Source: Achatina immaculata
Taxonomy: Eukaryota; Mollusca; Gastropoda; Stylommatophora; Achatinidae
Direction of reading: 5' to 3'
Assembly (NCBI GenBank): GCA_009760885.1
Contig: CM019699.1
Location: 41,908,268 to 41,972,267 of the forward strand
DNA length: 64,000 nucleotides
This document shows positions 28,241 to 39,063 of the stretch, piece by piece. The notes below the pieces were generated by a model that saw only the letters and a list, made by a program, of their open reading frames with translations, was not told the DNA's origin and did not search any database. A program made the translations under genes and the position numbers. The stretch's first letter is position 1. Each line of letters opens with the position of its first letter.

Positions 28241-28410
28241 AACAGACAGAGAGAGAGAAAGAGAGAGAGAGAGACTGACTGATTGATTGATCTAAAGGGT
28301 TAAGAATTGGGGATGTCGACCTGTCTGACATTCTGCCCTTTATCATACAACTTTCACTCTGTCCCAGATATTCTATAAATGTGCTGTGCATATAACACTG
28401 AAGATGAGAA
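28241..28410 (+). repeat. GA run and dispersed repeat R150, copy 2
   Basis: AGAGAGAGAA-type microsatellite (28245-28275), GATTGATTGAT, then the R150 core GTCTGACATTCTGCC, CTTTATCATACAACTTTCAC, CAGATATTCTATAAATGTGC shared with 8669-8835. Bases 28411-28690 hold no recognisable feature. Confidence 0.65.
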
Positions 28411-28699
28411 ACATAAAATAAAATACATTTATGTTTCACTCTTAACAAAGCGCACTGTACAGAAAGTAATAACTACATACATGTAAAAAAAGTTATTATT
28501 GCAGTCTCACATAAATGACTCAACTCCTGAAAGTAGGCACATATTAATTTAAAAATGACACACAAAAAGTTATCATTTTCTTCATAGTGCATGAGGAGTC
28601 CTCTTTTTTTTTTTTAATTATCACATGAAGTAGTGCCCCCCCCCCACTCCCTTTTGCAGTGCATCCTTTGCTTGTCCTGGCTCTGAATAGATCTTCATC

Positions 28700-29507
28700 T
28701 CAAATTCTTCTTCCTATCAGTCTGCTTTTGCCATTAGTGTAACTAGGGAATTTCAAACATCAGTCTACATCAAGGTGAGAGGCCTGGGTTGCTGCTATGT
28801 TATGTTTCCTCAATGTGTCTTTTACCCCATCTATCCACTTTTTCCTTGGTTGTCCTCATGCCTTATACCCAGATGTTTTAGAGCTGTATGTGCTTACCAC
28901 TGGTCACTTTGGATTCATGCATATCAAATGCCCAAAACATTGAATTCTCTGATTTTTTTTTAATGTAGTCCTTGTTCCTGCTATTTGTCAGTTTATTTCA
29001 TTTTGCACTTGATCTCTTCTCGTCTTGTTTGCCATTTTTCTTAAGCATTTCATCGCACTTGCTGTTATCTTTCTGTTATGGTGTTTGGCATTGACAGCAC
29101 AGAATCAGGGTGAATATTGTTTGAAAAAGTTATGTTGTGGTGTCCATTGAGGTGTTAGGATATTTTAGGATTGGTGCAAGTTGGCAGGTAACATTGTTTC
29201 CTTTACGAATTTTATATTTGATTTCTAAGTCTATTTTTCCATCCTGTGTAAATATGCTTCCTACATATTTGAATTCAGTAGCCTGCTTGAGTTTGGTGTT
29301 ATTTATATAAATATTACATTCTCTTGGGATTCTTTTTATCACTATTTTTTGTTTGTTTTCTCGATATTTATTTTCATATTGGATTCTTTGCATCTGCTGT
29401 CAAGGCTGCTGATGCGATTTTGTAGTTCTTTATCACTTTGGTGCATTAAGCTTTGGAAGTCTGCAAACATCAGTTCATTTAATTTCTCTGGTTCTGCGTT
29501 TGTTTTT
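28700..29507 (-). pseudogene. Rte-F LINE fragment (RT C-terminal region)
   Basis: The minus strand reads NELMFADFQSLMHQSDKELQ, CKESNMKINIEKT, RIPRECNIYINNTKLKQATE, FKYVGSIFTQDGKIDLEIKY and then the post-RT block, the layout that follows the palm in RTE-type LINEs (EFKYLGS...DG). It is too divergent from families A-D to be one of them. It is frameshifted, and ends abruptly at 29508 against Rte-C-like sequence. Confidence 0.65.
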
Positions 29508-29711
29508 TTGGCTAGCAAAATAGGTCTTGAAATTAACAAAGACAAAACAAAAATAATGAAACTTCTCATTAATAATGAAGGAAAAATATATGTAGAGGGA
29601 ACAGTTGTTGATGAAGTAAACCAATTTGCATACTTGGCAGATACATAGACTGAGATGGTGAAACCAGGAAAGAAGTTAGAATTTGAATTGCAAAAACAGC
29701 ATTGTCCTTCA
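29508..29711 (+). pseudogene. Rte-C-like LINE fragment
   Basis: A plus-strand segment encoding LASKIGLEINKDKTKIMKLL, then GTVVDEVNQFAYLADT, equivalent to the Rte-C block at 7650-7790. Its sequence differs from the other copies more than they differ among themselves, so it may be a subfamily. It has no tail and is truncated on both sides. Confidence 0.7.
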
Positions 29712-30184
29712 ATCATTACAGTACCTATCCACAAAGTCCACCCCTTCTTACTTTTCAAACTTCCTCACAGCATCACTCTGCAACCCCTCTTCCCCAATCA
29801 TCTGTTTCAACTTCTCCTAGCTAGGTCAATATTGCATCACACACTCTCTCTCCCTTCCCCGGTTCCCCATCCACCACCCCCAGTTACAACCCACCAACCA
29901 CATGTCTCAGGTCCCTATTTAAAGTCTAAACGTTCTACTAAATCCATTCCTGACACACACCGCCGGACAAGCCACACCTTACAATTTACAGCTAAGTACT
30001 CTTTGGAAAAAAAATTTTTTTTTTTTTTTAAAATAGTATTCATGTGAATCTATACTTTATCTCCTCTCTCTACTTCTTCGTCCTGTATGTTTTTTGTATG
30101 ATTAAGGCTCATGCCGAAACGTCACAACTTTGTAATCGTTAAGTAATAAAGCTGCTCCTACTTTTTCCTGTTTTATACATTCTA
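29712..30184 (+). mobile_element. PLE-A 3'-terminal fragment
   Basis: Plus-strand copy of the PLE-A 3' non-coding region, from TCAATCATTACAGTACC through CATCACTCTGCAACCC, GCCGGACAAGCCACACC, the GCTCATGCCGAAACGTCAC motif and GCTGCTCCTACTT to TTTTATACATTCTAGA. No protein is encoded. It matches 25500-25990 closely. Confidence 0.85.
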
Positions 30185-30412
30185 GAGATTTAAACAGCTC
30201 ATCTTCACTCTGAGTTACACAGATTTAAACAGTAGATCTTCGCTCTAAGTTACAGACATTTAAACAGTAGACCTTCACTTTGACTTACACAGATTTAAAC
30301 AGTACATCTTCACTCTGAGTTACACAGATTTAAACAGTAGATCTTCACTCTGAGTTACACAGATTTAAACAGTAGATCTTCACTCCAAGTTACACAGATA
30401 AACAGTTGTAAT
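30185..30412. repeat. Tandem repeat, 35-bp unit, about 6.5 copies
   Basis: The unit is GATTTAAACAGTAGATCTTC followed by ACTCTGAGTTACACA, with a few substitutions per copy. It starts at the very end of the PLE-A fragment. Bases 30413-30714 contain only a three-copy TATATGACAAG repeat (about 30500-30532) and no gene. Confidence 0.9.
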
Positions 30413-30714
30413 ATAATATAAACCATTGTAACTTTACAGAGGCACTTTCCCCCAACATAAGCTGGTGCTCAAAAGTTTTGTTTCAAGAGTCAGAAACTAT
30501 ATGACAAGTATATGACAAGTATATGACAAGTATAGATGCATCTTTGATTCTAAAGAACTAAAAATGTTGGTTGGAATGCCAAAAACTGTTTTTTTTTTCT
30601 TCTAACATTTCAAGCTATAAAACTCCACCAATATGTGCAAGGCTTTATTTATGTAACCATAAAATTATTTTGCACCACTTTCCATCAAAATATGACACAT
30701 AACATGATATAATA

Positions 30715-33411
30715 TCTATCTTATATCTTATATTCTCCCTGTGCCGTTAAACATCACATAGGGCTCACAAGGTAGTTCGCCAATTTTCCCTGTCTTCGGC
30801 GAGACTTTCAACATCATCAAGGGATTTTATGCCTATCAATTTAGCCTCTCTTAACAATGTCGTCTTTAGAGTTTCACGTGGTCTACCTATTTTTTCTTTG
30901 GCCTGTTGTGTTCCACTTGATAGCATGTTTCGGAATTGTCTGACTGTTTCTTCTCATTACGTGACCAACATATGTCCATCTCCTTTTCCTGATCACCCAT
31001 GAGACTGGTTGTTGTTCAGTCATCTGTCTTATCTCTGCAGTGTTCTCGAGTTTGTTCCATTTGATGCCGAGTATTTTCCTTAGGCATTTGTTTTCAAAGA
31101 GTCTAATTTCTTGTTTATTTCTTTAATTATTTTTTGTATGCATAAATGAGGATGGATATTACATTTGAATTGAATAGTCTTAACTTGGTTTTTGTGCTTA
31201 TAACTTTTGAATTCCATATGTTCTCATGATTCTTGAAGATCGATGCTGCTTTTGCAATTCTAATTCCAACTTCCTTTCTGGTGTTACCATCCTGGTCTCT
31301 GTAGCTGCCAAGGTATGCAAATTGATTGATTTCTTCAATATCTGTCCCTTCTATGTGTATTTTTCCATTTTGATTAATTGGAAGTTTCATTACTTTTGTT
31401 TTGTCTTTGTTAATTTCAAGTCCTATTTTGCTAGCCAGTGAAGACATGACATATGTTTTTTCTTGCATGGAATTCACATTGTTACTGATAAGAGTTATGT
31501 CATCAGCAAAATCAAGATCTTTTAGTTAGGTCCCATGTACCCAGTCAATACTTGTGTTACCTGTGCAGCATTTTTTCATTATGAAGTCTCTTGCAATTCC
31601 ACAAAGCAAAGGAGACAGTATACATCTTTGTTTCATGCCTGTTTCAATCTGGAACCATTCACTCATCTCTTCTTCTGTTTTAACTGCACAAACATATTCA
31701 CTGTAGAAGTCCTTATCAATGTTGACTTAAAATTCTCCACGAAGAATCTTTGTGTATGCTATCAAATGCCTTTTTAAAGTTTATGACGTTCAGTATTAAT
31801 GGTTTCTGCTTTTTAACACGTTCTTCAAGTATTATTCTGAGAGTAAAGATCTGGTCGAGACAGCTTCTTCCTTTTCAAAATCCTACTTTTTTCTTCTCTC
31901 ATTGAGGTACCCACTATATCTTTAAGTCTATTCAAAATGACCTTGCAAAATACTTTTGACATAACTGATATTAAGGTTACTCCTCTCCAGTTGTTACAGT
32001 CACTAAGGTTGCCTTTTTTTTGGTACTTTAACAGTGATTCCTTTTTTCCATTTAGATGAGACCTTTTCTTCTTTCCAGATCTTATTAAACATTCTCTGTA
32101 GTTGTCTCATGTTGTCACTATTGATAGCTTTTAACATTTCGGGTGTTATTTCATCTTCACCTGTGGCTTTGTTGTTAGCCATTAAACTCACTGCTGTTTC
32201 AATTTCATTCAATGTAATTTCATCTAGGTTGACATTTAGTTGTGGGGCTGGTAAGTCAGTTTCAAGGTTTAACAATTCTTTTGGGTGTGGTCAAGTAAGT
32301 ATTTCTTGGAAGTGTTCAGCCCATCTTTGCTTGTGGTCTTTGCTTGATGTTAATAGGGTTCCAGTTTTGCTAACGATTGGTCTTTTCTTTAGATGTAATA
32401 GTACCTGTTAGCTTCTTATGTATGTTATATAAAGTTTGGCTGTCTCCTGTTTTTGCTGCTTTCTCTGCCTCTTTCACCATATTGTCTATGTATTCTCTTT
32501 TATCCCTTCTAGCTGAACTTTTTACTTTCTTGTCTATTTCTTTGCATGTTGCTTTCGCCAGATCTTTTCAAAGATCTGTTTTTACATTCAACATGTCTAA
32601 TTTTGCTGCTCGTCTTTCATGTATGAACTTCTGTGTTTTTTTATATCCTTGCTTTTCTGTTTAGTTTTTTCAGTCCAGTGCTTGCTTTTGCTGCTGTGAT
32701 TATGGCTGTGCTGTAAGAATTTCATAATTCATCTATACCTATCTCCTCTACTTCACTGAGTGTTGTGGAATGGTTGGCATGTTCCTGACTGAAATTACTG
32801 TTAGATTTTCTTCTGTTTATCTTTCTGTGTACTGATTTCTTGTGTTGGCTTTTTAGTTTTAGTTTTATTTTCCCTATACACAGATTGTGATCACTTTTGA
32901 CATCTGCACCTCTATATGCCGTTACATCTATCAGAGATATTCTGTATTGCTTTCTAATACAAAAATGATCTATCTGGTTTCTAGTTCTATCATATGGAGA
33001 TATCCACGTTGTTTTATGTATCTCTTTGTGTGGAAATAGTTCTATCATATGGAGATATCCACATTGTTTTATGTATCTCTTTGTGTGGAAATATTGTGCC
33101 TCCAATGATCATACCCTCTGTTAGATCTTTTACCTGCTTCTGACCACTGCATTTCACTGAATCCCAGTACGTCTAGGTAGTATCTCTCCATTTCTTTGAT
33201 GACCTGAGTAGTTTTTGTTGGTGCTGCCATTATTCTTACATTCCAGAATCCAATCTTTGTCACATGTTTGGGGCCGATGAATGAGCTCTTCGGAGTTGGC
33301 ATCCCTGATGCTCGGTTGGCTTCTTTGTGAGTTTCCATAATATCTTTTTTTCACATCTAGAGTCGCCTCTATTTAGGTCCCAGGATAAGGTTGTTAGCCT
33401 TATGCCAAAGT
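30715..33411 (-). mobile_element. Rte-C LINE, near full-length, degenerate
   Basis: Minus-strand Rte-C from the ATAAG tail (about 30715-30735) to the endonuclease N-terminus. Pieces by position are FAYLGSYRDQDGNTRKEVGI (31127-31477 frame), LDEITLNEIETAVSLMANNK with GEDEITPEMLKA (32003-32275), NQIDHFCIRKQYRISLIDV (about 32960) and KIGFWNVRIMAAP...LGFSEMQWSEAGKRS (33069-33338), the start of the APE domain. It has many shifts, stops and small deletions. A local 51-bp duplication lies at about 32985-33087. Confidence 0.85.
32986..33088. repeat. Local tandem duplication (about 51 bp) in Rte-C
   Basis: TAGTTCTATCATATGGAGAT through CTCTTTGTGTGGAAATA occurs twice in a row, differing by one base (CACGTT versus CACATT). 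It is a private duplication of this copy. Confidence 0.8.
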
Positions 33412-33643
33412 TAGATACAGGTGTATGGTGTAGTTTTACAAAGTAGCAGAGGGAGTAAAGGGAGAAAAAATGAATAGAAAGTATGAGAATGTATAAATGA
33501 AAAACATACAACATCCATATTTCAGATATTTGTGGAGCTGGTTTTTCATTTATACATTCTCATACTTTCTATTAGTTTTTTCTCACTCTACTCACTCCTC
33601 TGCCACTTTGTAAAACTACACCATACACCTCTATCTAACTTTA
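33412..33643. repeat. Long inverted repeat (hairpin), about 95-bp arms
   Basis: The left arm 33412-33506 (GGTGTATGGTGTAGTTTTAC, AAAGTAGCAGAGG, GAATAGAAAGTATGAGAATG, TATAAATGAAAAAC) is the near-exact reverse complement of 33544-33643. About 37 bases lie between. It could form a hairpin or be a fold-back remnant. The inner boundary sequence also occurs at 11606-11645. Confidence 0.85.
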
Positions 33644-34329
33644 TTATTTAAACCAGCTTTACTGCAGTCGCCATCCCTTTTAGCCTTATGCCCAGCTCTG
33701 GGTACAATATGTATATGTGTAGTTAAATAGCAATATCATTTCTCTTCAGAATCATGTGGCTTATGTTAAAGTAAATGAATTATCAAAATTAGTTTGTAAA
33801 TGAAGTTCTGCCACTGTATGTTGAAATTTCAAGTTTATTTTCTATCACTGGGGGCTTTCCCAGACTAGTTTGTTGTATAAAGACTGAAAGAATGGAAATC
33901 TTGTAGACAGGCACAACATATTGTACTAGACATAGTCTGAAGCATGAGCTATGCACAAAATGAATAAGTTTACAAAACTTTAGGTGTTAAATAAAATAAA
34001 ACTGAATTCAGTTTTCTAGTGTGAATGCAAATTAGACATGACTTTAATTTTTTGAATCAATGCCATGAAATGTCCTATAAAAGTTGTGAGTTACAAATAA
34101 AAAAAAAAGTCACTTTTATCAAACTTCCACAAGGCTCTGTATATTAAATATACATAAAAATATCATCTATTTAGCATACTTTCTTCTGTTCCACTGATAC
34201 TGTCTGGAGTCAAACAAGAAGCCAGTTCAAACAAACATAAAACTGATATAGGCTGGATTATCAGCATGAGACAACATTTCACATTTAAAATCTCTTTGAC
34301 ACACTTTAAATAGTATTTTAAAAGTTTGT
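33644..34329. other. Region downstream of YOD1, probable 3' UTR
   Basis: No ORF or repeat family is recognised. A minus-strand AATAAA at 33834-33839 would give the YOD1 transcript a 3' UTR of about 0.5 kb. This is inference from position only. Confidence 0.4.
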
Positions 34330-35307
34330 TCAATATTCTCCAAAATTAACATGGCCAGTGGCCCTAGCATGGTCTGAAGCCTCCTTCTCACCTCGCAAAG
34401 GCTGCTGGCATGCCAAGCATCTGAGAGAAAACCCTGCTACATCTGTGAACTGGCGAACTGATTTAGCCTCAGAAGCCAATTCAAGTGCCTGGGCTAAGAT
34501 GACAGCATCATGAATGGAAAATTTTGTTTTTACCTGGCCTGAATGTTCAAGTGACTCATACACTAGTGGATCATAATGAATGCCATCATAAATGAGAAAC
34601 ACTCTGTCCTTGTATTGCTTATCCTCACCAAACCTGTCTACGCGTCCACTCTGAGTGTCCACAACTGCAATTTCTGTGTTATAATACTGAGACAGAATGG
34701 CAAGTTCAATTCCCCCACCCCAAGAATTCTTGTTGCGTATCCATTTACAATATGAACTATTTGGTTTGCCTAGAACAGCTTCTGAATAGGTTACAGGATC
34801 TAAAGAAACTATTCCAGCTATAACTTCTCTCAAGCGTAGAGCCTCTGCCAAGTCAAAAATGCCCTCATTCATGACTAGATTCACACTAGTAAACAAGCAA
34901 GAATTATCAGCAGGTACCACTTTTCTAGTGAGAATACCTGTTGCCCCTTCCTCTAACTGATGATGCAGCAGAGTGTCCAGACGGTCATCAGCTGGCAGTA
35001 CTGACACTGTAGCATGTGACCTTGATGGACTATTAGAAACATCAAAGTTACCTATAGATTCATCCTCCTCGACAATTATTGTATCACCTGAGCGAAATGG
35101 TAATGACGACAACTGCGCTATTTCATTACTGACGTCTATAACTCTGGGTGGGTAGCCCTGACGAATTTTGATCCGATGCTTTGGTATATCTGTAGCAGCA
35201 GCAATTAACTCCTTTAATTTACCAACAGTTGATGCTAGGAACAAACCTTCCAACAGCTTGTGCCCAGTTTTGGTCTGCATACGTAATCGTAGCTGCTGTC
35301 CAGACAT
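34330..35307 (-). CDS. YOD1: Ubiquitin thioesterase OTU1 (YOD1), OTU-family deubiquitinase
   Basis: A complete frame of 325 codons, close to the vertebrate protein (about 350). A UBX-like N-terminal domain spans about 4-82 (LRLRMQTKTGHKLLEGL to GDTIIVEED). An acidic, serine-rich linker follows. The OTU protease domain spans about 125-255, with RKVVPADNSCLFTSV (Asp134, Cys137 nucleophile), the NKNSWGGGIELAILSQYYNT block and IYDGIHYDPLVY (His244). A C2H2 zinc finger closes the protein: C297-x2-C300-x12-H313-x5-H319, ending TGHVNFGEY. The family removes ubiquitin chains and works with p97/VCP in ER-associated degradation, the UBX-like domain binding p97 and the finger helping chain binding. All residues I can check are present and the frame has no intron, so it looks functional. 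The start Met fits family N-termini (MSGQQLRLR). Confidence 0.96.
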   Translation of the reverse strand: MSGQQLRLRMQTKTGHKLLEGLFLASTVGKLKELIAAATDIPKHRIKIRQGYPPRVIDVSNEIAQLSSLPFRSGDTIIVEEDESIGNFDVSNSPSRSHATVSVLPADDRLDTLLHHQLEEGATGILTRKVVPADNSCLFTSVNLVMNEGIFDLAEALRLREVIAGIVSLDPVTYSEAVLGKPNSSYCKWIRNKNSWGGGIELAILSQYYNTEIAVVDTQSGRVDRFGEDKQYKDRVFLIYDGIHYDPLVYESLEHSGQVKTKFSIHDAVILAQALELASEAKSVRQFTDVAGFSLRCLACQQPLRGEKEASDHARATGHVNFGEY

Positions 35308-35595
35308 TTTGTTTGATCATCTACCTATGAAGACACATGTTGAAGATAGATGAATGTAGTGGATGATATCACTTTATAACAAGAAACAACAGATAATATT
35401 CTCAATACAGACTGATATGCTTTTATTACACTTATGCTGTAACAAAATTACACTTTCATGAACTTGTGTTTGTATAGCTGGACAGATGCAAATTTTACTT
35501 TTGTACACATGACATTGTAGTACACATAACTATTTTGTTGAATAGAATATAAATAATACAATGATTTTTTAAAAAATTATCAGAATATGTAATAT
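35308..35595. other. Upstream of YOD1; no element recognised
   Basis: This would contain the YOD1 5' UTR and perhaps a splice acceptor or promoter. I see no TATA box or other site I can support. Confidence 0.35.
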
Positions 35596-35857
35596 AAAAA
35601 AAAGGTAAAGGTGACCCTGTCATGCATTGGAGGCACATAGGGATATGGTGTTAGTGCCCATATTTTCCTTGACCTATCAGCACACTAGAGGGTGATATGG
35701 TCAGTATCATGCCTGGCTGCCTTTCCTTCCCCAACTCCAGAAGAAGTCGGGTACCCATTTCTACAGCTGGGTGACTGGGGTGCTGCCGGCCGGATTTGAA
35801 CCCCCGACCTTCGCCATGAGAGACCAGTGCACTAACCACTTCGCCACTCAGACACCC
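35596..35857 (-). mobile_element. tRNA-derived SINE, copy 2
   Basis: Minus-strand SINE. The A box TGGCGAAGTGG (35836-35846 as rc) and B box GGTTCAAATCC (35792-35802 as rc) are well kept. The body has CATGATACTGACCATATCAC, GGTCAAGGAAAATATGGGCA and TAACACCATATCCC, shared with copy 1 at 17390-17470. The tRNA-like heads differ more than the bodies, as in SINE superfamilies with a conserved central domain. Bases 35858-36325 hold nothing recognised. Confidence 0.82.
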
Positions 35858-36325
35858 GAATATGTAATATAGGACAATTTAATTCACTAACACATCAATT
35901 ACATTTATTCATATTTAGATTTGGTTTTACAATGGGAAAATTAAAATATGCACATACAAAAGTTCAACTATTTTATGACTAAATGCAAGACAAACACTGG
36001 AGGTTTCTTTTATATGTCATAGCTATATTCTTTAAAAAAACATGATGTATAATAAATAACACATATCAGATGATGATTAAAGTGCATGTACTCTCCTGAC
36101 CAACCAAAAACTTACAATTTATATACAGTAGAGGCATATGAATGGGAAATACTCCACTGTACACCAAACTGTAACACATTAAAATGTAGCTGCTAAATAA
36201 TAATTAACAAAGATACTGTGAAACTGCTAATGAAGCATAAAATATTCATATTATTCTTCCTATTACATTCGCTGGTACTCTCAGTACTTGAAGTTGCTGC
36301 ACTGTAACATTGTAATTAAAAGATT

Positions 36326-36585
36326 TGCAATGACAAACACACCAGCTTCACAAACATACCAGCTCCACAAACAATCTGGCTCCACAAACACTATAGCTCT
36401 ACAAACACACCAGCTCCACAAACACTCTTGCTCTACAAACACACCAGCTCCACAAACTCGTACTCTATAAACACTCTGGCTCCACAAACACTCTTGCCTT
36501 ACAAACATATCAGCTCCACAAACACTCTTGCTCTATAAACATACCAGCTCCACAAACTCGTACTCCACAAACACATCAGCTCCCT
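36326..36585. repeat. Tandem repeat, about 17-18-bp unit
   Basis: Imperfect units of CTCCACAAACACACCAG alternating with CTCCACAAACACTCTTG. The Cys/Trp/Val-rich minus-strand ORF across it is a translation of the repeat, not a gene. Bases 36586-36837 hold no recognised feature. Confidence 0.8.
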
Positions 36586-36837
36586 AAAATATTTTGAGAA
36601 TTTACACTTATTTATCATTATTTCATGATATATTCTCTAAATTTATGATTTATTGTATAGTATATGGTAATGCCCACAGTTTTGCAAAACTTTTTATCTA
36701 TTAAATATTTAATATGTAATCATTATTGTACTTGATATGTAAAATACAGTAAACGTCTGCATTAATTTAATTATGAACTTACTTACATGAGAAAAAAATA
36801 CACATATATGGTCCTGATCAAACAATGTATGTGTGGA

Positions 36838-36843
36838 TTTATT
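36838..36843 (-). terminator. Polyadenylation signal AATAAA for the exon ending at 36863
   Basis: AATAAA on the minus strand, about 20 bases after the stop codon of the candidate terminal exon. A GT-rich stretch (rc of the following bases) would lie beyond. This supports a real transcript end. Confidence 0.5.
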
Positions 36844-36862
36844 TCATGTTTACTGATCTTAA

Positions 36863-37078
36863 TTAGTCAATGACATAAGTTATATCAGAACTGGAGTGAC
36901 ATAAATCAAGGACCACCTGTAAGTGAAAATGGACTGTGCTAGTCTTAGCATATTTGTTGGCTTTCTTCTTGATATGGGTGATTAGCTTATTTGTACTCTG
37001 TACAAGAAACTTGTGTGACTGTGCAACATCCTGAACATTGGGAGCTGGAGGCAATATTTTATCATTTGCTTCTTTTGT
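36863..37078 (-). CDS. Candidate 3'-terminal host exon, product unknown
   Basis: A minus-strand frame of about 71 codons ending in a stop at 36863: TKEANDKILPPAPNVQDVAQ, SHKFLVQSTNKLITHIKKKA, then VHFHLQVVLDLCHSSSDITY and VID. It has balanced composition, no resemblance to the transposons here, and a polyadenylation signal just downstream. It ends upstream at 37078, at the 9-bp TSD (TTCTTTTGT) of Rte-A; the pre-insertion sequence continues at 41442. I do not recognise the protein. It may be the C-terminus of a host gene, now interrupted. Confidence 0.5.
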   Translation of the reverse strand, partial: TKEANDKILPPAPNVQDVAQSHKFLVQSTNKLITHIKKKANKYAKTSTVHFHLQVVLDLCHSSSDITYVID

Positions 37079-37210
37079 CTCAGACTGAGTCCTGCTAGCC
37101 CAACTGAAAGGACGACCAATAAACATAAATATTATACAAGCGTACGCTCCAACATCTGAAAGTTCTGAAGAAGATGTACAGATATTTTATAATGACATAG
37201 AGACAGCCCT

Positions 37211-37692
37211 TAAGCATAAATATGAAAATCAGGATATTTAAGAGTAATGTTCTAAATGTACTACTCTATGGAAGTGAATGCTGGAAAATCACCAAAACCA
37301 TAGAAAACAAGTTGAATTCTTTCCAAACTAAATGTTTACGAAGAATTAGAAAATATTTTGGCCAAACACCATAAGAAATAACATCTTATTAGCAGAAATG
37401 CAGATGAAACCACTGACAACAATTACTGAGGAAAGACGCTGGCGATGGTTGGGACATGTGCTCCGAATGACTGACAACTCACTACCAAAAATAGCACTAA
37501 GATGGACACCACAGGGGAGCAGAAGTAAGGGTAGACCAAAAGAGACATGGAGAAGAACAACAGAAAGGATGCTGAGCAATAGAGGGCTCACCTGGGCAAG
37601 AGCAGAAAAAAAGGCGAAGGACAGGCATTTGTGGAAAACCCTTGCGGAAGCCCCATGTGCCCTGGGCACTTAAGGTTCAGAGACAGAGAGAG
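37211..37692 (+). mobile_element. Rte-D 3' fragment inserted in Rte-A (sense)
   Basis: A 482-bp, 5'-truncated Rte-D: LYGSECWKITKTIENKLNSF, ILLAEMQMKPLTTITEERRW, WLGHVLRMTDNSLPKIALRW, SKGRPKETWRRTTERMLSNR and the EAPCALGT stop, then an AG-repeat tail. The 12-bp TSD is AGAGACAGCCCT at 37199-37210 and 37693-37704; its right copy merges with the AG tail. Confidence 0.88.
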
Positions 37693-37803
37693 AGAGACAG
37701 CCCTAAAACACACAAAGTCACATGAAGTTACCATAGTCATGGGAGATTTTAATGCCAAAGTTGGCAAAGGAAGAACTTCAGACATCGTTGGTGACTATGG
37801 ACT

Positions 37804-39063
37804 CTCTCTCTGAACCTTAAGTGCCCAGGGCACATGGGGCTTCCGCAAGGGTTTTCTACAAATGCTTGTCCTTCGCCTTTTTTTCTGCTCTTGCCCAGGT
37901 GAGCCCTCTATTGCTCAACATCCTTTCTGTTGTTCTTCTCCATGTCTCTTTTGGTCTACCCTTACTTCTGTTCCCCTGTGGTGTCCATCTTAGTGCTATT
38001 TTTGGTAGTGAGTTGTCAGTCATTCGGAGCACATGTCCCAACCATCGCCAGCGTCTTTCCTCAATAATTGTTGTCAGTGGCTTCATCTGCATTTCTGCCA
38101 ATAAGATGTTATTTCTTATGGTGTTTAGCCAAAATATTTTTCTAATTCTTCGTAAATATTTAGTCTGGAAAGAATTCAACTTGTTTTCTATGGTTTTGAT
38201 GATTTTCCAGCATTCACTTCCATAGAGTAGTACACTTAGAACATTACTCTTAAATATCCTGATTTTCATATTTATGCTTAGTTTTTTTTTTGGATTGCCA
38301 TATAGTCTGCAGCATAGCAAAATCCTGGTTTGCTTTAGTAAATCTGCTGCTGATGTCCTTTGTGCTGTCTCCATTTTCTACTACTCTATTGCCAAGGTAT
38401 ACAAATTCGTCGACCTCCTCCACTAACTTGCTATCTACTCTGAGTACATTTCTGTTGTTCACGTTTTGCTTCATTAACTTTGTCTTTCCTACGTTGATCT
38501 TTAGTCCTATGTTGTTTGCATTCTGAGTTAGCTTGTTTATTTTATCTTGCATATCTTTGTGACTGCTTGATAATAGACAAATGTCGTCCGCAAAGTCAAG
38601 GTCCTCCAGCACTGTGTCAAGGGTCCATTGTAATCCTCTGCGTTTGTCTGATGTTGCCTCCTTCATTAACCAATCTACTGCCAAGATAAATAATGTTGGT
38701 GATAGTACACATCCCTTTTTCACTCCTGTTTGTACCCTAAAGCTGCTGGAGGTATGTTCTCCACAGATCACTTTGCACTTAAAACCCTCATATAGGGCTT
38801 TGATTACATTTACTATCTTATGGGGGAGGCCATGCCATCTTAGGATTTTCCACAGTGCATCTCTGTTGACACTGTCAAAGGCTTTCTCAAAATCTATGAA
38901 CAATGCATATGTTGTGCTATGCCACTCATTTGCCTGTTCTAATATTTGTCTAAGTACAAATATGTGGTCTATGCATGATCTTCCTTTCCTAAATCCTGCC
39001 TGCTCTTTCCAAAGTTTTTCCTCAAGTGTTGGTACAATTCTGTTGATGATTATTCTGCAAAAT
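37804..39063 (-). mobile_element. Rte-D LINE inserted in Rte-A (antisense), 10-bp TSD
   Basis: A 1260-bp, 5'-truncated Rte-D on the minus strand, with the CT-rich (rc of AG) tail at 37804-37812. The TSD is ACTATGGACT at 37794-37803 and 39064-39073. Frames 38250-38903 and 37856-38374 give MFIDFEKAFDSVNRDALWKI, VQTGVKKGCVLSPTLFILAV, LEDLDFADDICLLSSSHKDM and the C-terminal block. One frameshift near 38280 separates them. Confidence 0.92.

Noticed and set aside
36281..36508. Cys/Trp-rich small protein on the minus strand
   Set aside because: It is simply the translation of the 17-18-bp tandem repeat; frames on the other strand are equally open.
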